A stretch of 64,000 bases of DNA from Nymphaea colorata (taxonomy: Eukaryota > Streptophyta > Magnoliopsida > Nymphaeales > Nymphaeaceae), in NCBI RefSeq assembly GCF_008831285.2, contig NC_045141.1, positions 19,030,848 to 19,094,847 on the forward strand. The letters are read 5' to 3'. The notes beneath the pieces were generated by a model, which was not told the DNA's origin, ran no database searches, and saw nothing but the letters and a program-made list of their open reading frames with translations. Made by a program: the position numbers and the translations under genes. Below, one piece after another: positions 36,036 to 49,024 of this stretch; the stretch's first letter is position 1, and every line of letters begins with the position of its first letter.

Positions 36036-37139
36036 TTAGAAATTATTGTATGTCTTTTCTTTATCCGTTTCATGCTTCTCGCTGTCTTGGTAGTTATGGG
36101 GATGGAGTTGGAACTCCAATTGCAGTTCAAACTAATGTACAAACCCAGGTACAGGTTTTTGCAGAATCAATAGAACAAATACAATCGAGGCGCAGAAAAT
36201 AGTTACTTGCAATCAACTCCTAGCAACTAATATTGCAAAAAATCTCAAAGCATAGGGAACTATATGGTCCATCAAATGCAGCTGCCAAGAGGCAATCAGT
36301 GTCAATATGAGATCTTACTGCAATATGTCACAAGTCACAACAATCTAAGGATTGCATAGAGCTGAATTATAATTTCTCAACTTGAACATCAAATGTCTAT
36401 AGATCTTCACATTTTGGAGCTAAAAAACATCGAATAAAGTATGGTGATGAAAACACTCTGTTCTAAATGTTCCTTCTAAATGTTCTTGTGAATAAAGTAG
36501 AGAATCAGGAAAAATTCCAGGCATAACTTACCAAAATGCAGCAGTGGAACATAAAGATACCAAAGAGAAAATCAACAGAAAATTTTTAAAGTAATAAGAA
36601 CTCATTGATCAATACATATAGAACTAAACCCAATTACGAGCGCAATTCCTTTCAAATAAGAAAAGGGTTGAGTTCCTCATTCGGGAGATTCCTGATGAAG
36701 GCAATTGCATTCTTGGACGCATTTCTACACCATCCAGCAAGAACAAAACCGCCCATCTTTTCTCAGGTTCGTCCACGGCCTCATTCAGATGCCGAGTTCT
36801 TCCTCAGCCTCTTTCAACTGATAGCACCATAAAAAAATTGTATAGACTTGTCCTTCTAAAACCCATGAATTGCAATTGCTGCACCGAGGAATCGAAGAGC
36901 TGGAACTCACCGACGAGCTTGAATCGAACACCGACTGTTGCTCGATAATCTGATCGGCTCTCCTCTCCCTCCCGGCCCTACCAACCGCCACCACTTTTTC
37001 CACCCGAGCAAGAGGCACCCATAGAGAGGCAGCGCGAAGGAGGAAGAGGAAGACGAAGGCCTTCGATGGAGAGCAAGAGGCAGCGATAGAGGAGAAGGGG
37101 GCTTCGGCGGAAGGGGAAAGACGAGAGAAAAGAAGGAGA

Positions 37140-37217
37140 AAATTTTTAAGCCGTAACGGCTCAAAAATTTGTCCGTGGAAAAAAGTCGGACCTCAAGAGG
37201 TCAGACTTTTTTCCACG
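37140..37217. repeat. Two adjacent strong hairpins
   Basis: The first palindrome, 37140-37170, is centred on AGCCGTAACGGCT flanked by complementary A/T runs. The second has 21-bp arms 37174-37194 and 37197-37217 with a 2-base loop and a single mismatch, built of GTGGAAAAAAGTC/GACTTTTTTCCAC. Probably the end of a DNA element. Confidence 0.8.
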
Positions 37218-37384
37218 TTAATTTTCCCCCGGTCGTACAAAAAAAGAGCGTTAAATTTTTTGGCATTTGATGGTCTCACCTCACACCGGTTGAACTTTTC
37301 CCTCGTCGTATAGTTTTCACCCGCTCCTCATCTTTTACCTCCACAATCAAATGCAGCCATAAGGTTAACGATAAGGTTGAAAGG

Positions 37385-37682
37385 TTAATGATAAGGTTGA
37401 AAGACAACTGTTTTAGAAAGATTAAAGGAAAGAATCCCGACAAGATCAATCAAAATTAATGATAAATGAAAAAGAAAATCTTTCCTCAAAAATCAGATTC
37501 AGTTTCCCATGTTTATCATTGCCAAGATTATAGTGTTAATGATAAGATTGAAAGACAACCATTCCAGATATATTCAAGCAAAGAATCTCAGCAAGATCAA
37601 TCAAAATTAATGATAAAGGAAAAAAAAAATCTTTTCATAAAAATCAGATTTAGTTTTTCATGTTTATCATTGCCAAGATTAT
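37385..37682. repeat. Tandem duplication, unit about 150 bp
   Basis: Units at 37385-37535 and 37536-37682 share GATCAATCAAAATTAATGAT and CATGTTTATCATTGCCAAGA. The small reading frame across them is a by-product. Confidence 0.9.
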
Positions 37683-38109
37683 AGGAACTTCAACTATTTA
37701 AGCTCGTTATATGCATTGTGTAACCAAGGCTCATGGTGGCATTCCATAATGAAAAATCATGCACGTTTAATGAAGAATCTTTTCATTGCTGGTTTTTATT
37801 TGTTTTGCTTCTTCTTTATTTTTTAACTTGGTATTAGAGCAGAATGCTTGACGAAGAAGAATGAAGCCCATAGGTAGCCTGCAAACGACCAAATACATCG
37901 ATGCCTTCTTTACCAAAACGAAGACTCGACCCTGCGAAGAAAATCTTGAGAAATCAAACTTGGGTTTTCTGAATCGCTGTCAAAGCACGATCTACCTTCA
38001 CAAAAAACTTCATGAAGCAAATTTGAGCTCGTCGAATCTTTGTCAAAGAGATGACATGATCACCTTTTACAATGTTCTGCAGTAAACTTGGACATGCCGA
38101 ATCATTGTC

Positions 38110-38700
38110 AAACATGCTGAATTTTTGGAAAACTTTTCAGAAAACCGAAATTCTTAACATTAAAAGATTTTGAGGAGATTATGATTGCAAAAAACATCTG
38201 TAGACTGAAGCTAAATAATAAAATTATCCTTTTTTCAGCAGCAAACACAACCTTCTGACAATATCATAATGGTTTTAATGGTTGTTCATCTTGCCCCCCT
38301 TTTTACTCCTTTCCTTATTTCTCCCTAGCTTGTTCCTAGTACCAAGGCTGGATTCAAGCCATGGAACACCACCCTTGTGAGATGTGAGCCTAGGGCTGAT
38401 GGCTAAGTACTGAAGATTTGAAAAGAGGCCTTCTATATACTATATATATACCAACCAAGTACAAGTACATGCTCGTGTTTAATCAGCTTTACCTAGAAGA
38501 AGGCAAGATGAGCAGCCATTAAAACCAATATAATATTGTCAGAAGGGTGTGTTTACTGTTGAAAGAAGGATAATTTTATTATTTAACTTTAGTCTACAGT
38601 TGTTTCTTGCAGTCTTAATCGCGTAAAAAAATCTCTTAATGTTGAGAATTTCAGTTTTTAGAAAAATTATCCAGAAATTCAGCATGTTTGCTATCTGCAA
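38110..38700. mobile_element. Foldback-type element
   Basis: The arms 38110-38295 and 38501-38700 are inverted copies: ACATGCTGAA against TTCAGCATGT at the outer ends, TTCTGACAATAT against ATATTGTCAGAA inside, and CATCTTGCC against GGCAAGATG at the inner ends. The spacer is about 205 bp. The right arm is also a direct relative of 35625-35800. No coding capacity. Confidence 0.75.
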
Positions 38701-39492
38701 AATTTTATTATTTAATATTTTACCATAATCTCTCAAGCATGTCTTTTAAAAATCCCTCCAAAAATTAAGTGACGACCTTTTAAAATTACGCAGTAATTTG
38801 ACAAAACCTTAATAGGAGCATGGTGGTCGGTGTGATAAATGACCAAACTGCTCACTATTCTAGAATGGAGGACCCCATAAATAAAATGAGAAAAATGCCC
38901 AGCGCATTGTTTCCCGTGTTGGCCATTCCTAGTAATTTGTTTATGTGCTTGAAAATGAAACGATTTTTTATAATTCTTGCAAGAACTTAAGAAGTAAGAA
39001 ACTTCCTTATAAGTCTTTAAAAGTCTGCCTTCTTCTAGGTAAAACTGATTTTTATATGTTTTCCACTTATCATCCAAACATCCAAATAAGTTTACGAAAC
39101 TACCAAATTTTCAAAATAACGTAACTTTTACAAAAATCAAATTGTTGGAGAGTGTCGTCCAATTCGACCAACGGATCTGGATTCAATCCAGCCCCGATGT
39201 AGGATCTGAGGAACAAGTCTTTCATTCGGTTTGATGAACGGGAGAGGGCCGCACGGCAGCGCTCTGAAGGGCCAGCGCTCAGAGGAACAAGACGTACGAA
39301 ACGGGACAGCCCATGGTAAGACGGCCACCACCCATGGTTTCGATCCCTCTCCTTCTCTCTCTACATCTCTCTAGAGAGAGAGAGAGTGAGAGTCCAAACC
39401 CATGGCTAATAAATTCAACCAAACGAAACGCCCACTGGTTTTCATTCTTCCAAAGAGTTTCCACCTCCACCACCGCTGCAGTCATTCTCAAC

Positions 39493-39500
39493 TATATAAT
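39493..39500 (+). promoter_or_regulatory. Probable TATA box of the small gene at 39647
   Basis: ACTATATAATC in a CT/CA-rich setting, about 150 bases before the ATG. It would give a GA-rich 5' UTR of roughly 120 bases. Confidence 0.4.
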
Positions 39501-39646
39501 CATTCCTACCACCATTACTCTTTTTCAATGACACAGAAGAAAACTCAGCGAAAGATCTCCTCGTGGCGGAGGTCGCGAGAGGCATAAGTGGGAGAAGGAC
39601 AGCAAAGAAGAAAAGGAGAAACCCTGTCTAGAGAGAGAGGGGGGCA

Positions 39647-39874
39647 ATGGATGTTTATATCTCGGAGGAGTACAAGGAGGCTCGGTATAGAGAAAGAAGG
39701 GCGAGGTCGAAGGACGCCGGAGGTCCGGCGACGGGAGGTGGTCACGAGGCGGGGCAGGCGAAGGCCTCGACGGCGAAAGCGAAGGCCGCGATCGCCTCCC
39801 TAGTGTCGCAGATGGAAGGTACGGTGGTCGCCGGTAGCAGCGACGACATTTTCGTTAGTTGCTTCTCCGCTTGA
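39647..39874 (+). CDS. Small conserved-looking plant protein, 75 aa
   Basis: A single-exon frame in GC-rich sequence unlike its AT-rich surroundings. The N-terminus MDVYISEEYKEARYRERRAR is charged, the middle is Ala/Lys/Gly-rich, and the C-terminus is DDIFVSCFSA. The pair of a VYxSEEY-like start and an FSCFSA-like end resembles a family of short uncharacterised plant proteins, from memory only. A TATA-like box lies at 39493-39500. The protein has no membrane segment and its function is unknown. A chance frame is the alternative. Confidence 0.5.
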   Translation: MDVYISEEYKEARYRERRARSKDAGGPATGGGHEAGQAKASTAKAKAAIASLVSQMEGTVVAGSSDDIFVSCFSA

Positions 39875-42800
39875 TACGCATACAATTTTTTCATGCAAAA
39901 ACGGAGGAAAGCCGCCTCCGGTGAACGTATTCCTCGCCTCCCCGTTCTTCCTTTCATTTTGTTTCATATTTTTAGCTTTGCAAACGTGGGAACAGCCTCT
40001 GCTTTAACTCTATCTATGTAAATGTCCGCTGATCACTTGTCTCTAACAGCTACCACCGATACATCGCCATTGCAGAGATTTTGCTTGGCACCTTCAGACT
40101 AGCAATTCCAGATCAAATTTCTCTAAGGAGTTTAGAACGGCCTATATATATGTATATATTTAGAGAGAGGGGGAGAGAAAGAGAGGGGGGGTTCGATCAG
40201 GACGCCTGTGTCTGGGACATGGTTAATACCGACGGTTCGAACGCGAAGTACATGCTCAAACTGGAGGTTCCGTATCAAAGGCAAAAGAGAGGAAGTACAT
40301 ACGCTTCAGATGATGATGAAGGTCCAAAGTGGGGGCAGCCAAACAGGATCTGGGTTTTGATCGGATCCTTGAAAACTTATTGGGGCTTACGCTGTAGGGC
40401 TCCTTATTCGATGTGCTTGTGATAATTAATCGAGAACGACGAACGAGTCTGCGGGTACTGCAACTCAAGATCCCGTTTGGATTTTGGACGGAATCTCAGG
40501 AGATGCCAATGCCAAAGGAAATGGCTAAACGAATTCAAATATTGAATTCTGCTGGATCTGGTTCCCCCCCCCTTTTTCTCTTTCTCCATTTCTTCGAAAA
40601 GTTAGCAGGATGATCAAAATGCCAAATCCATTCTAGAATTAAGAACTTTTTTTTTTTCTTTCCCTAGTTTCTTTTATACATAAGATGAGACATCACAAAG
40701 AAAACTGGACGGGACTAAGAAATTTCAGAACTAAACTAAAACTACTAGTGTTTGTGCATTTACATTTTACGTGAAACCAACGAATCCCCAACGGCCACTT
40801 TAAAATGTTATTTGAAAGAGTGAACAGCAGCTGACAGCATAGCTTTAATGCACAATTGAATTTTGTGACATAATCAATCTTTCACTATACAGTCGAAGAC
40901 CTTCATCACCATAACTTCAAAGTAGTCCAACAAACCAATATGTTCCACACATATATATTATATGTATGATATATGTATATATATATTATATAACTGAAAT
41001 TTTCAAAAGATACTGAATTCACTGAAAATTTCAGAAGATACCGAATTCTCTGTCGCTAATTTTTTTTTTCAATAGTCAGCATCGAGTTTAAACCTATACC
41101 ACGTGATGTGTTTCGTTTTTCAAACTTAAAGGGCACCGAAATATAAAATTTTTCACCGTTACATGGTGACAAATATATATTTTCATATTTTCCTTGCGTA
41201 TGTTCATCTATCTCTCTCATTTTTGTGATCTCCTCTAACTTTTCGGACTTTTTGACCATACTTGCAAAAGTGGCACTCACATTTCTATTTGGACGCAGGT
41301 GACGGTCACCAAATTGGGCCCTGACTTTTCTTCTTGGGCACTCGATGTGAATTATTTTGACATTATAAAGAGAATGATATTGCACTCAGTCTAAATGAAT
41401 ATTTGACCGGAGTTGTGGGAGAAGAGTAATCTAAAGCTCTCATCTATTCGATGTAAATGGCGTCTATACGCTGTACAAAAGAAGTCTACAATAGTTACTG
41501 ATATCAAAGCTTTCAAGTTCAGAAAAATTTAAAATACTTCAATACTCATAATACTGTGCTTCTTTTTCGACATTTATAAAAAAAAATTGAGAGGCAGATC
41601 TAGAGAGTGCATGAACAGAATAAAGTGGTGGTGTGAAGAAAGATGAAAGAACCTTGTGGTTCCTGCATTACTGTGGGCTTAACTCACTCTCTTATATCCA
41701 CGGCGAAAAGTATCACATGCTCTTTCTTTATCGTTTTGATTCAATTTCTCAATACACATTAATATATGTTAAAGATTTTTTTTCTTATCTTTAATAACAG
41801 ATCGACTTCAATCGATCTCAAAGATCGAATATATCAAAATTCAGATGGTAAATACATCCAGATATTTGTACAACTTGCGCAGTTGAATATTGCCGCTTGA
41901 CTCGTTGTTAACGCGCAATTGATTTAATGCATGTCGTATTTAAAAAATAATTTCCTTTTAAATTCGTTTCCGTTTCAATTGGTGCAGGTAGGGTATCTTA
42001 GCTTCTTGCTTCAATTCCGGCGTCAGTATCCAAGGAATCTTCCAAATGATGACATCTCTTCTACTAAAAAAAAGGTGAATTTAACGTCATTTTCAAGAGC
42101 CAAATCGATCTTTGAGCTTAAACCATGGCCCGAACCCCTTGTTTAGGTAGCTATTATAAAGAGAAACCACCAGCCAGAGTTGAACCTGCAGTTTTTTTTT
42201 TAATTTTATTTATTTATTTATTAACAAGAAAGCTTGAGCATGTAGGGCCTACTCTGGTGTTTGGAGGTGCCACCCCTACCGTGCGTCAACTTGCATGTTG
42301 GTGACTGCCGACTGGTCAAGCATAAGAAGTTGAAATGAAACAGTGACTGGTCACCCACCAGCCTCTACTCGATCCCGAAACTCTTTTTGGAATAACGGGG
42401 ATGTGAAATTTACTAAATTTGGAGCCGGGTTGGATTCATCCTTTTTCATATAACTGAATATGGATCTGGATTTAGGGTTTGTGCTCGATCGATTTTCTAA
42501 AACTGGATTCGAGTCACGCTGACGTTACGAATCGGCTGCCGTTAGAAAGCTGCCTACGGAATTCAAATCTGATTAGTAACTGAATTTAAATTTCTTCAAC
42601 AATTTGGCTAAGTCGTTTCTAATTTGGATTGGGAATTGGACCACATATCATATCCACTTACATGGAGGGAAACTTGGGTATGGGGAAGGGCTGTAGCCTA
42701 TCGGCCACCAACCGGTCAAGAAGAAGCTAGAAATGCTTGTTACATACACGCAATATGAAGGAGTGCCAACAGACTTCTACCAATGCTGTGGGTGGATCGA

Positions 42801-42944
42801 GATTCACTATTCATTACACGAGATTTGTTTGCTTAAAATAAAAGAAGCAAAGCTGGTTCCAGAAGGATCCTTCTAACTGTATCCCAATATCCCTTAAGTT
42901 GGCATGTCATCAAATATTACATATTTAAATAAGGCTACGTTTGG

Positions 42945-43280
42945 TAGCCTTGGATCTCATACCCAAGGCCACCACATACCCATGTAAATTTTAAATTAAA
43001 AAGGTGTTTGATGTCGTTGGATTTAAGATCTTGAAGATTTGAGATCCGTAGATTTAAGATCAGGCGCTACCCTTCCTTCCAATCTTAAATCCTACACTTT
43101 CTCAATGTAAAGAAGTAAAAATAAAGATCGTAAGTGGATGTTAAGTCTGATTTGGAATCTTTGATGAGCCGTGAATTTTATCATGGATATTTTATCACAC
43201 AGTTAAAACATGTCATGTCATAGGGACATCAAATTCCATAAATTTCAAATCAAAGTAATCAATTGCCCCCTAAGAGTCTT
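42945..43280. mobile_element. MITE-like dispersed repeat, copy 3
   Basis: Starts near TACGTTTGGTAGCCTTGGAT and ends near AATCAATTGCCCCC. It shares TTTCTCAATG, ATCATGGAT and CATAAATTTCAAATC blocks with 9215-9420. Non-coding. Confidence 0.5.
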
Positions 43281-45387
43281 ACATCTGTGAATGTGAAATC
43301 ACTGCTTGCTGAAGTTGCTTGTTTCACGTAACGTGGATTAAAGATCTGCCTCCGAACATAGCCTAGAGGAAGAAACGATAGATATTGTTGCACCATCAAA
43401 CACGATACAGAACACCAAAGTTTTCGCCTTGCCCTTTATTTTCGTCGTACCCACAGGAAAAGTATATACTGAACCAGAACAACGTTATGTCCCCATGTTT
43501 ATGACCATGAATAGTTATTGGCCCCCATAAAGAAAAAAGATTTAGGAAAACAGTTGCACGATTATCGTTGACGCTGGAGCGACTCATGCGCGGGTTCATT
43601 CAGAAAAACGAGAAAGGCCAATAAGAAAACTTGTTCCATTGGATCCGGACGGGTGCCTGCTTTTGTGTTTCCCAAGTATATTATTTTGATATAGGTCTGA
43701 TTCATGTCTGCCTTTGTATCTTATTATTTTTTTCCGGTGAGTGAAAGGTTAAACAACCTTTGCAATGGCACCATACATTGAATTACTATAGGCACAGAAA
43801 TATAGTAATATCTACAAAGAATCAAACTAAACTCATGACCTTTCAAGCAATTTTCTTCTCCTCCTCCTCCTCCTTCGCTTGAATAAATTTTACAGCAGCT
43901 TTTAACAGAAGGGCGGGACGGTCATGATTCTTTCCTCCTCCTCCTCCTTCCTTGTTTCAGAGAAGATTCACCGTGACTTTATGACGGAGCTACGAGCACA
44001 AGTTAAAGATTCAGACAGCGATGAATCAAATGTTGGAGGGAGACGTTAGAGTGCAAGTTGGCAAGAAAGGATGGGAGTGGATGGAAGTAGGGACAAAGGT
44101 GGATGATTGTGTAAATATTGGCCTGGAGCGGTGAAAACAGCCACGAGTTGTGGACGGCAACTGCCCACGGAAGATCTTGCATCTGGTGGCTGCCAAGGAA
44201 TCCCGCCGATGAATCTCAATGGGCGGCCGGAAAATCGGAAGATCTGTCGCCAGCCATGATCGTTTTCTTTTTATATGGTCGAAATTGAGTCGCCGGCGTC
44301 TGTACATTGGCACATCGATTTGGGCGATACCACTCGGCACTCCCCTCGGACGTGGCTGCCATTAGATTGGAGCTCACTGTGGCAATCCTTTGGAACCGGG
44401 GCTCGCTGCGAGGATCCGATAGATGGACAAGTTAACCGGGTCAGTTTTATTTTGAACTAGATCTGAACACATATAAATCCAAATACTGAATTATATTTGA
44501 TTCTAAACAAGTCGTGAATCCTAATTTTTACAAATTCTAATTTTACTAAGTCCCGCTTTTTGTTTCCCGTTTTTCATGAGACATATTATATATTATATAT
44601 GTGGACACTGACTGGCGCCTATTAAATGATACCACTACACTGATTGTTCTCTTTAAATTTGTAATGGTGACAGCGACTATATGCCAAATAAAAGTGAGCG
44701 GTGGATATTTTGTGTACCATTTGGCCTGGCAAAGGATATATATTGCATCGGCTCTTGGGTGTTGCAGGTTAAATGGCAATATGTTTATTTAAATTTGATG
44801 TTATATGCAGATTCGACATAACTTTCTTGTTAGAAATAATGCTGTCAATCATATTTTTTTAGAAATAAAATCATAATGTTTGCCTCAACAACTTTTCTTG
44901 CATTTAGAGGTCACTGCTATTGAATTCCCCTAATTTTCCCTTTCCCCTCCTAGAAGTAATGTACAGGTGTTCTTACTTGTTAATTAGATTACGTAGATCC
45001 CATTTATCGGATTACGTTATCCATTTGCTTACTGGAGTGAACATCTTAATTAGGCATGAATGAACACATCGTTTCAATCACTATGTATGTGTGTGTGTGC
45101 TTTGGATCTAGAAAACAGCGTAAAACATGTCATATTGGACCTCATAAAAAAGTACAAAAACCATATCTTTCAAGGCTAAGTTATGCTAAAACTTGGTTTT
45201 AATTCGTATTGGAATAACCAAAACCCATTACTACTAAAATTAAATTCGAGCATATCCAGATTTTACTTAGATCTAAATGCAACACGCCAATTAAAAAGAA
45301 ATGAATTAGTACTAATGGAGTGGAATAATTGAACCCAGCTGTGGTTTATAATATCTCACGCAATAGCTGTCTTTCACATTTTCATCT

Positions 45388-45455
45388 GATGAAGTTCATT
45401 TCAATATTTTCCTGTTAATTGGATGAAGTTCATTTCAATATTTTCCTGTTAATTG
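45388..45455. repeat. Perfect 34-bp tandem duplication
   Basis: The unit GATGAAGTTCATTTCAATAT plus 14 more bases occurs twice in a row (45388-45421 and 45422-45455) without differences, so it is probably young. Confidence 0.92.
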
Positions 45456-47404
45456 GGTGGTTCTTGGCAAGTTATTAGTTCGATAAGTTGGCAATTGGAA
45501 TCTAATGCATATTCTATCTTTAGGGCTCTCCGGATGAGTAGCAGTGGACGAGAACATCTCAGAATTCCTCATTTCATATTCTCCTTTTCTGATCATTATT
45601 GGCAATCGAAACAAGCAACTTGGATTTTGAGAATGTTCATCAAATTAAATCTTGAACAATAGAATATTTTCATCTTCCAACAGTTGACATATGGCTTTTT
45701 GCAGAGTGGTCAAGTTTTTCTTTGTTCTCTTCATATTTCCTTGTTTCCATCTATTTTCCTTTGTTTTCCTATTATTTAACTTGTCCCTGTTTTCTCTAGA
45801 TAAATTTAGTTTTACCGCTTAGACGCAGAACTGTATTCAGGTTTTGTATCAACTCAAAGTTTTGGCTACCATGAAATCGCGATTCTCATTCCATGAAATG
45901 TGTTTCCGTTGAAAAGGAAATAATGCTCTTCCATTAAAGAAGGAAGCTCGATCTGCTTAGAAAGGAAGCGCGCTTCCTGTAGTTGCAGAACCTTTTCAAA
46001 AGCAGTTCGCTCTGCACTTTAAAGTGGCGCTCCTCCACCGAAACCTTGTGGGAAAGATGCGCTCGGCAGCCTTTTGTTGCCCAAAAGAGAGACGCATAAA
46101 TCAAATTGATATTATCCGATCCAACCCTATTTCTTTTCAAAGATTTTTCTTAAGAAAAAAAAGTTTAAATGTGATTTGCATGTTTAAAAACGTACAAATC
46201 AACATGAAAATAATATTGTGTAGATACATCAAAACGAGGCCTAAAAGTAAAATAAATTAAGCCGTAGACTTGAAAATATTACAAATCTTCCTTGTATATT
46301 TTAAAAATGTTGTTTCGTTATATTCATAATATTGTACATCTATCAGGTATATTATACAGGTATATTATAGGGGGGGGAAAATTGAGCACTAACCGAGCTA
46401 GAAATAAATTTTGGTTGAAAGGACACTAATTCAATAACTTTAATGTGTTTAGGGGCACTTGTCTTTATAAACAATCAAATATATCAAAGCAGTTACGTAA
46501 AAATGAACAAATTTTGTAAGGCAGATACAGGCAACTACCCACACAGGCCACCATGTAGCTCCGCCACTGAAAACGAGTGTTAAAAATGAAGGAATTAGAT
46601 AAATCAGTTTTAAAATAGGATTGATTTAAGCCATGTATCATAATTTGATACCATCCAGGTATGTTTGAAAGCGAGATAATAATTTTCTCCCCAATGTTGT
46701 CTGATTCCGTTTTGGATATATATATATTCTCAAACTTGAGTTGTTAATATATAGAGCGGCGCTGGATAAGTTCACATCCTCTATGATCTTGAAAGCGTTT
46801 TCTTCTTATTAGTTTTCTCCACATGGAATTCACAAAGATCTCCAGCTTAATTCTGTGGCCCTACACCTCCTGTCCCTCCCATAATCAAGTTCCTTGAATC
46901 GCGTCAAATCCTCTGGTTTTTTCGTGACTAATTAAACAGCTCTTGAACATTGCCAGGAGTACAAAGAGAATAATTTTCATGACCGATTCATTCGGTGCAA
47001 AGGAGAAAAAGGTCGGATTCCTTGTCGCCGGACTTTTTCTCTTTTGATTTTTGCAATTGATGAGGACACAAAAGTTTCATGAAAAACACTAGATTAGTGT
47101 ATACTAAACAACCCCTAATGACTGTTAGTCTGTGTTAACATCATGAGCTTGCAATTACCACGCGTCGGAATCAACTATTTTTTTAAAATAATTTAAACTT
47201 GTTGCATTTTAAATTGATCTTCGTATATCAAATATTTTTAGCCAATTGACCACCAATTCAACGGAATCTTCACTAGACAGTATAGATCTGACTCAAGATC
47301 GCGTCTTTCTCTGTCTCGGGGAATCCACGTGTTTGATGAGATAAATATTTCTTTCTGGAAATCAAACTCATTGTACTAGTCAAAAATATAGCAAAATGAC
47401 CTTC

Positions 47405-47690
47405 GCATGGTTAGGCTAACGTTTTGCTTTTCTCGTAAAACCAACCAAGTTTTGTGAAAACCTTGGTTAAAAATTGAGTTGTGTGAATTTGGTTTGGATG
47501 TTTGGATGACAAGTGGAAAACTTAATTTAGAGACAAAACTTAAAGCAGGTTTTCCAAGTCCCTTATGAAAACAAGGTTTGAATGTCATCTAAACATTTTT
47601 GAAATGATTTTTTGAGGCAAAACCAAGACACAAAAACTAGTTTTAGATTGTCATCCAAACGCCCCCTTAAATTTTACAGACATGTTTGCC
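47405..47690. mobile_element. Probable hAT-like MITE
   Basis: Non-coding block containing TTTGGATGTTTGGATGAC and the opposite GTCATCCAAACGCCCCC. AAAACC/GGTTTT motifs recur on both strands. The exact ends are uncertain. Confidence 0.35.
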
Positions 47691-47879
47691 CGAAAACATT
47701 TTTCTAAAAAATTCCTCTATAAAAATGGTTTTTACCATCATCGAATCGAATAAACGTTCCTTCTAGTAACCACTTAATTTGGCTCAAAACAGGTTGTTTG
47801 TTATGCGCTTCCACTCCAATCATTTGTAGTCAAGCGATTAGCGGGTTCTACCAGCTATGGTGGAACCCTATGACACCCA

Positions 47880-48262
47880 AATAGGGGTGAACAACCAGTC
47901 AAGCTACCCGAGCTCGACTCGTTAAAACTCAGCTTGTGAATGAGTTCGAGTCCAGTCATTTGCTTAACGAGCCGAACTTGAATTCATGAGTCAACTCGTT
48001 TAAATAATCGAGTTGAGTTCAATCTCAACACGTAACTGCCGAGTCAAGCTCGAGCTTTAATCGAGTTTCTCGAGTCTTAATCAAGTCGATATATTCAAAC
48101 GAGTTTAGGAGTTTGTGGAGTCTTAATTGAGTCGAACTCGAATTCAACATGTAATCATGAATATCAATTCTATTCAAATGAATTTGTCGAGCCTTAATCG
48201 AGTCGAAGTCGAGTACTGATGAATACAAATTCTATTCAAATTGTCGAGCCTTAATCGAGTTG
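47880..48262. repeat. CTCGAGT-rich degenerate repeat
   Basis: Many spaced copies of GAGCTCGACTCG/TTAATCGAGT-type words on both strands (e.g. GAGCCTTAATCGAGT at 48190 and 48244). This word pattern is common in high-copy plant dispersed repeats. No coding sequence. Confidence 0.55.
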
Positions 48263-48825
48263 CTGGAACCCGTGACCGAAAGTCGTCCCTCTCCTCCTCC
48301 CCCAATGACCTTTGAATGATTCGCTTTAAAGAACATGGTAAATACAGGAAGCGAGCACCGAGCAGCTCTCGCGTGGGGCCCGCGCGATCCTGCCTTGCAT
48401 GGCAAGCCTGGCCTTAGTTTATTAAATAAATATTAACTGCGACTCTCCCTCTGACTTCCCAACTGGGGGCAAACCACAGACCAAAAGCTGTTGCCTTGTC
48501 CCCCACAGAGATCTGAACCCGACTTTCCTCCCCTTTTTTTTATTCAATGCAAAAAGAAAATTATTTCTTTTTCAAATATTTAGTTGTTCATTATTTTAAT
48601 AAAATAAAATATGCCTCGGACGCACATGAACTCAATGTTTTTTAAATGTTTTTTTTTTTTACATGGTAAAAATAAAGATTTGTTTCATGAACGCTGCTGG
48701 CCAATGGGCCTTCATCGTCTGAAACCAACTATTTTTAGGTCATGAAGGAATCGTGCAAGTCATAAATCTACGTCCACCCGCTATCAGTTATTTAATTGCA
48801 TGCCTTTATATATTGTTTCTCTTAA

Positions 48826-49024
48826 GGGTGTGTTTGTTTGACAACAAATTTGAGATCCATGGTGATTTGAAACCACTAGGATTTTACATCTATGGATTCA
48901 AGGTCAGACCAGTCGACAGTTTTTTACATGTAACGTGGATTTAAGATCTACATCATAAGATCGTGAGAATTTTCCAAAACACACCGTTTAATGATTTAAG
49001 ATATGACGCTATCAAATGCAACCT
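48826..49024. mobile_element. MITE-like element
   Basis: Bounded by GGGTGTGTTTGTTTGAC on the left and ATCAAATGCAACC on the right, a frequent pattern of hAT-type MITEs. The interior has GATTTAAGATCTACA-like words, as in copy 3 at 42945. The ends are approximate. Confidence 0.4.

Larger units (their letters stand above)
34481..39492. other. Gene-poor region rich in structured repeats
   Basis: No credible gene. It contains the nested tandem/inverted element at 35215-36035, hairpins at 37140-37217, a tandem duplication at 37385-37682 and a foldback element at 38110-38700, each listed separately. The 36600-37100 stretch has GC-richer sequence with open frames on both strands but no recognisable family. 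Confidence 0.5.

Noticed and set aside
41056-41385. 109-aa minus-strand ORF
   Set aside because: Not recognised; AT-rich surroundings and no signals. Could be an old transposon remnant but nothing supports it.
44026-44340. 104-aa minus-strand ORF in GC-richer sequence
   Set aside because: No recognisable family, no splice or promoter support, and overlapping frames are open on the other strand.
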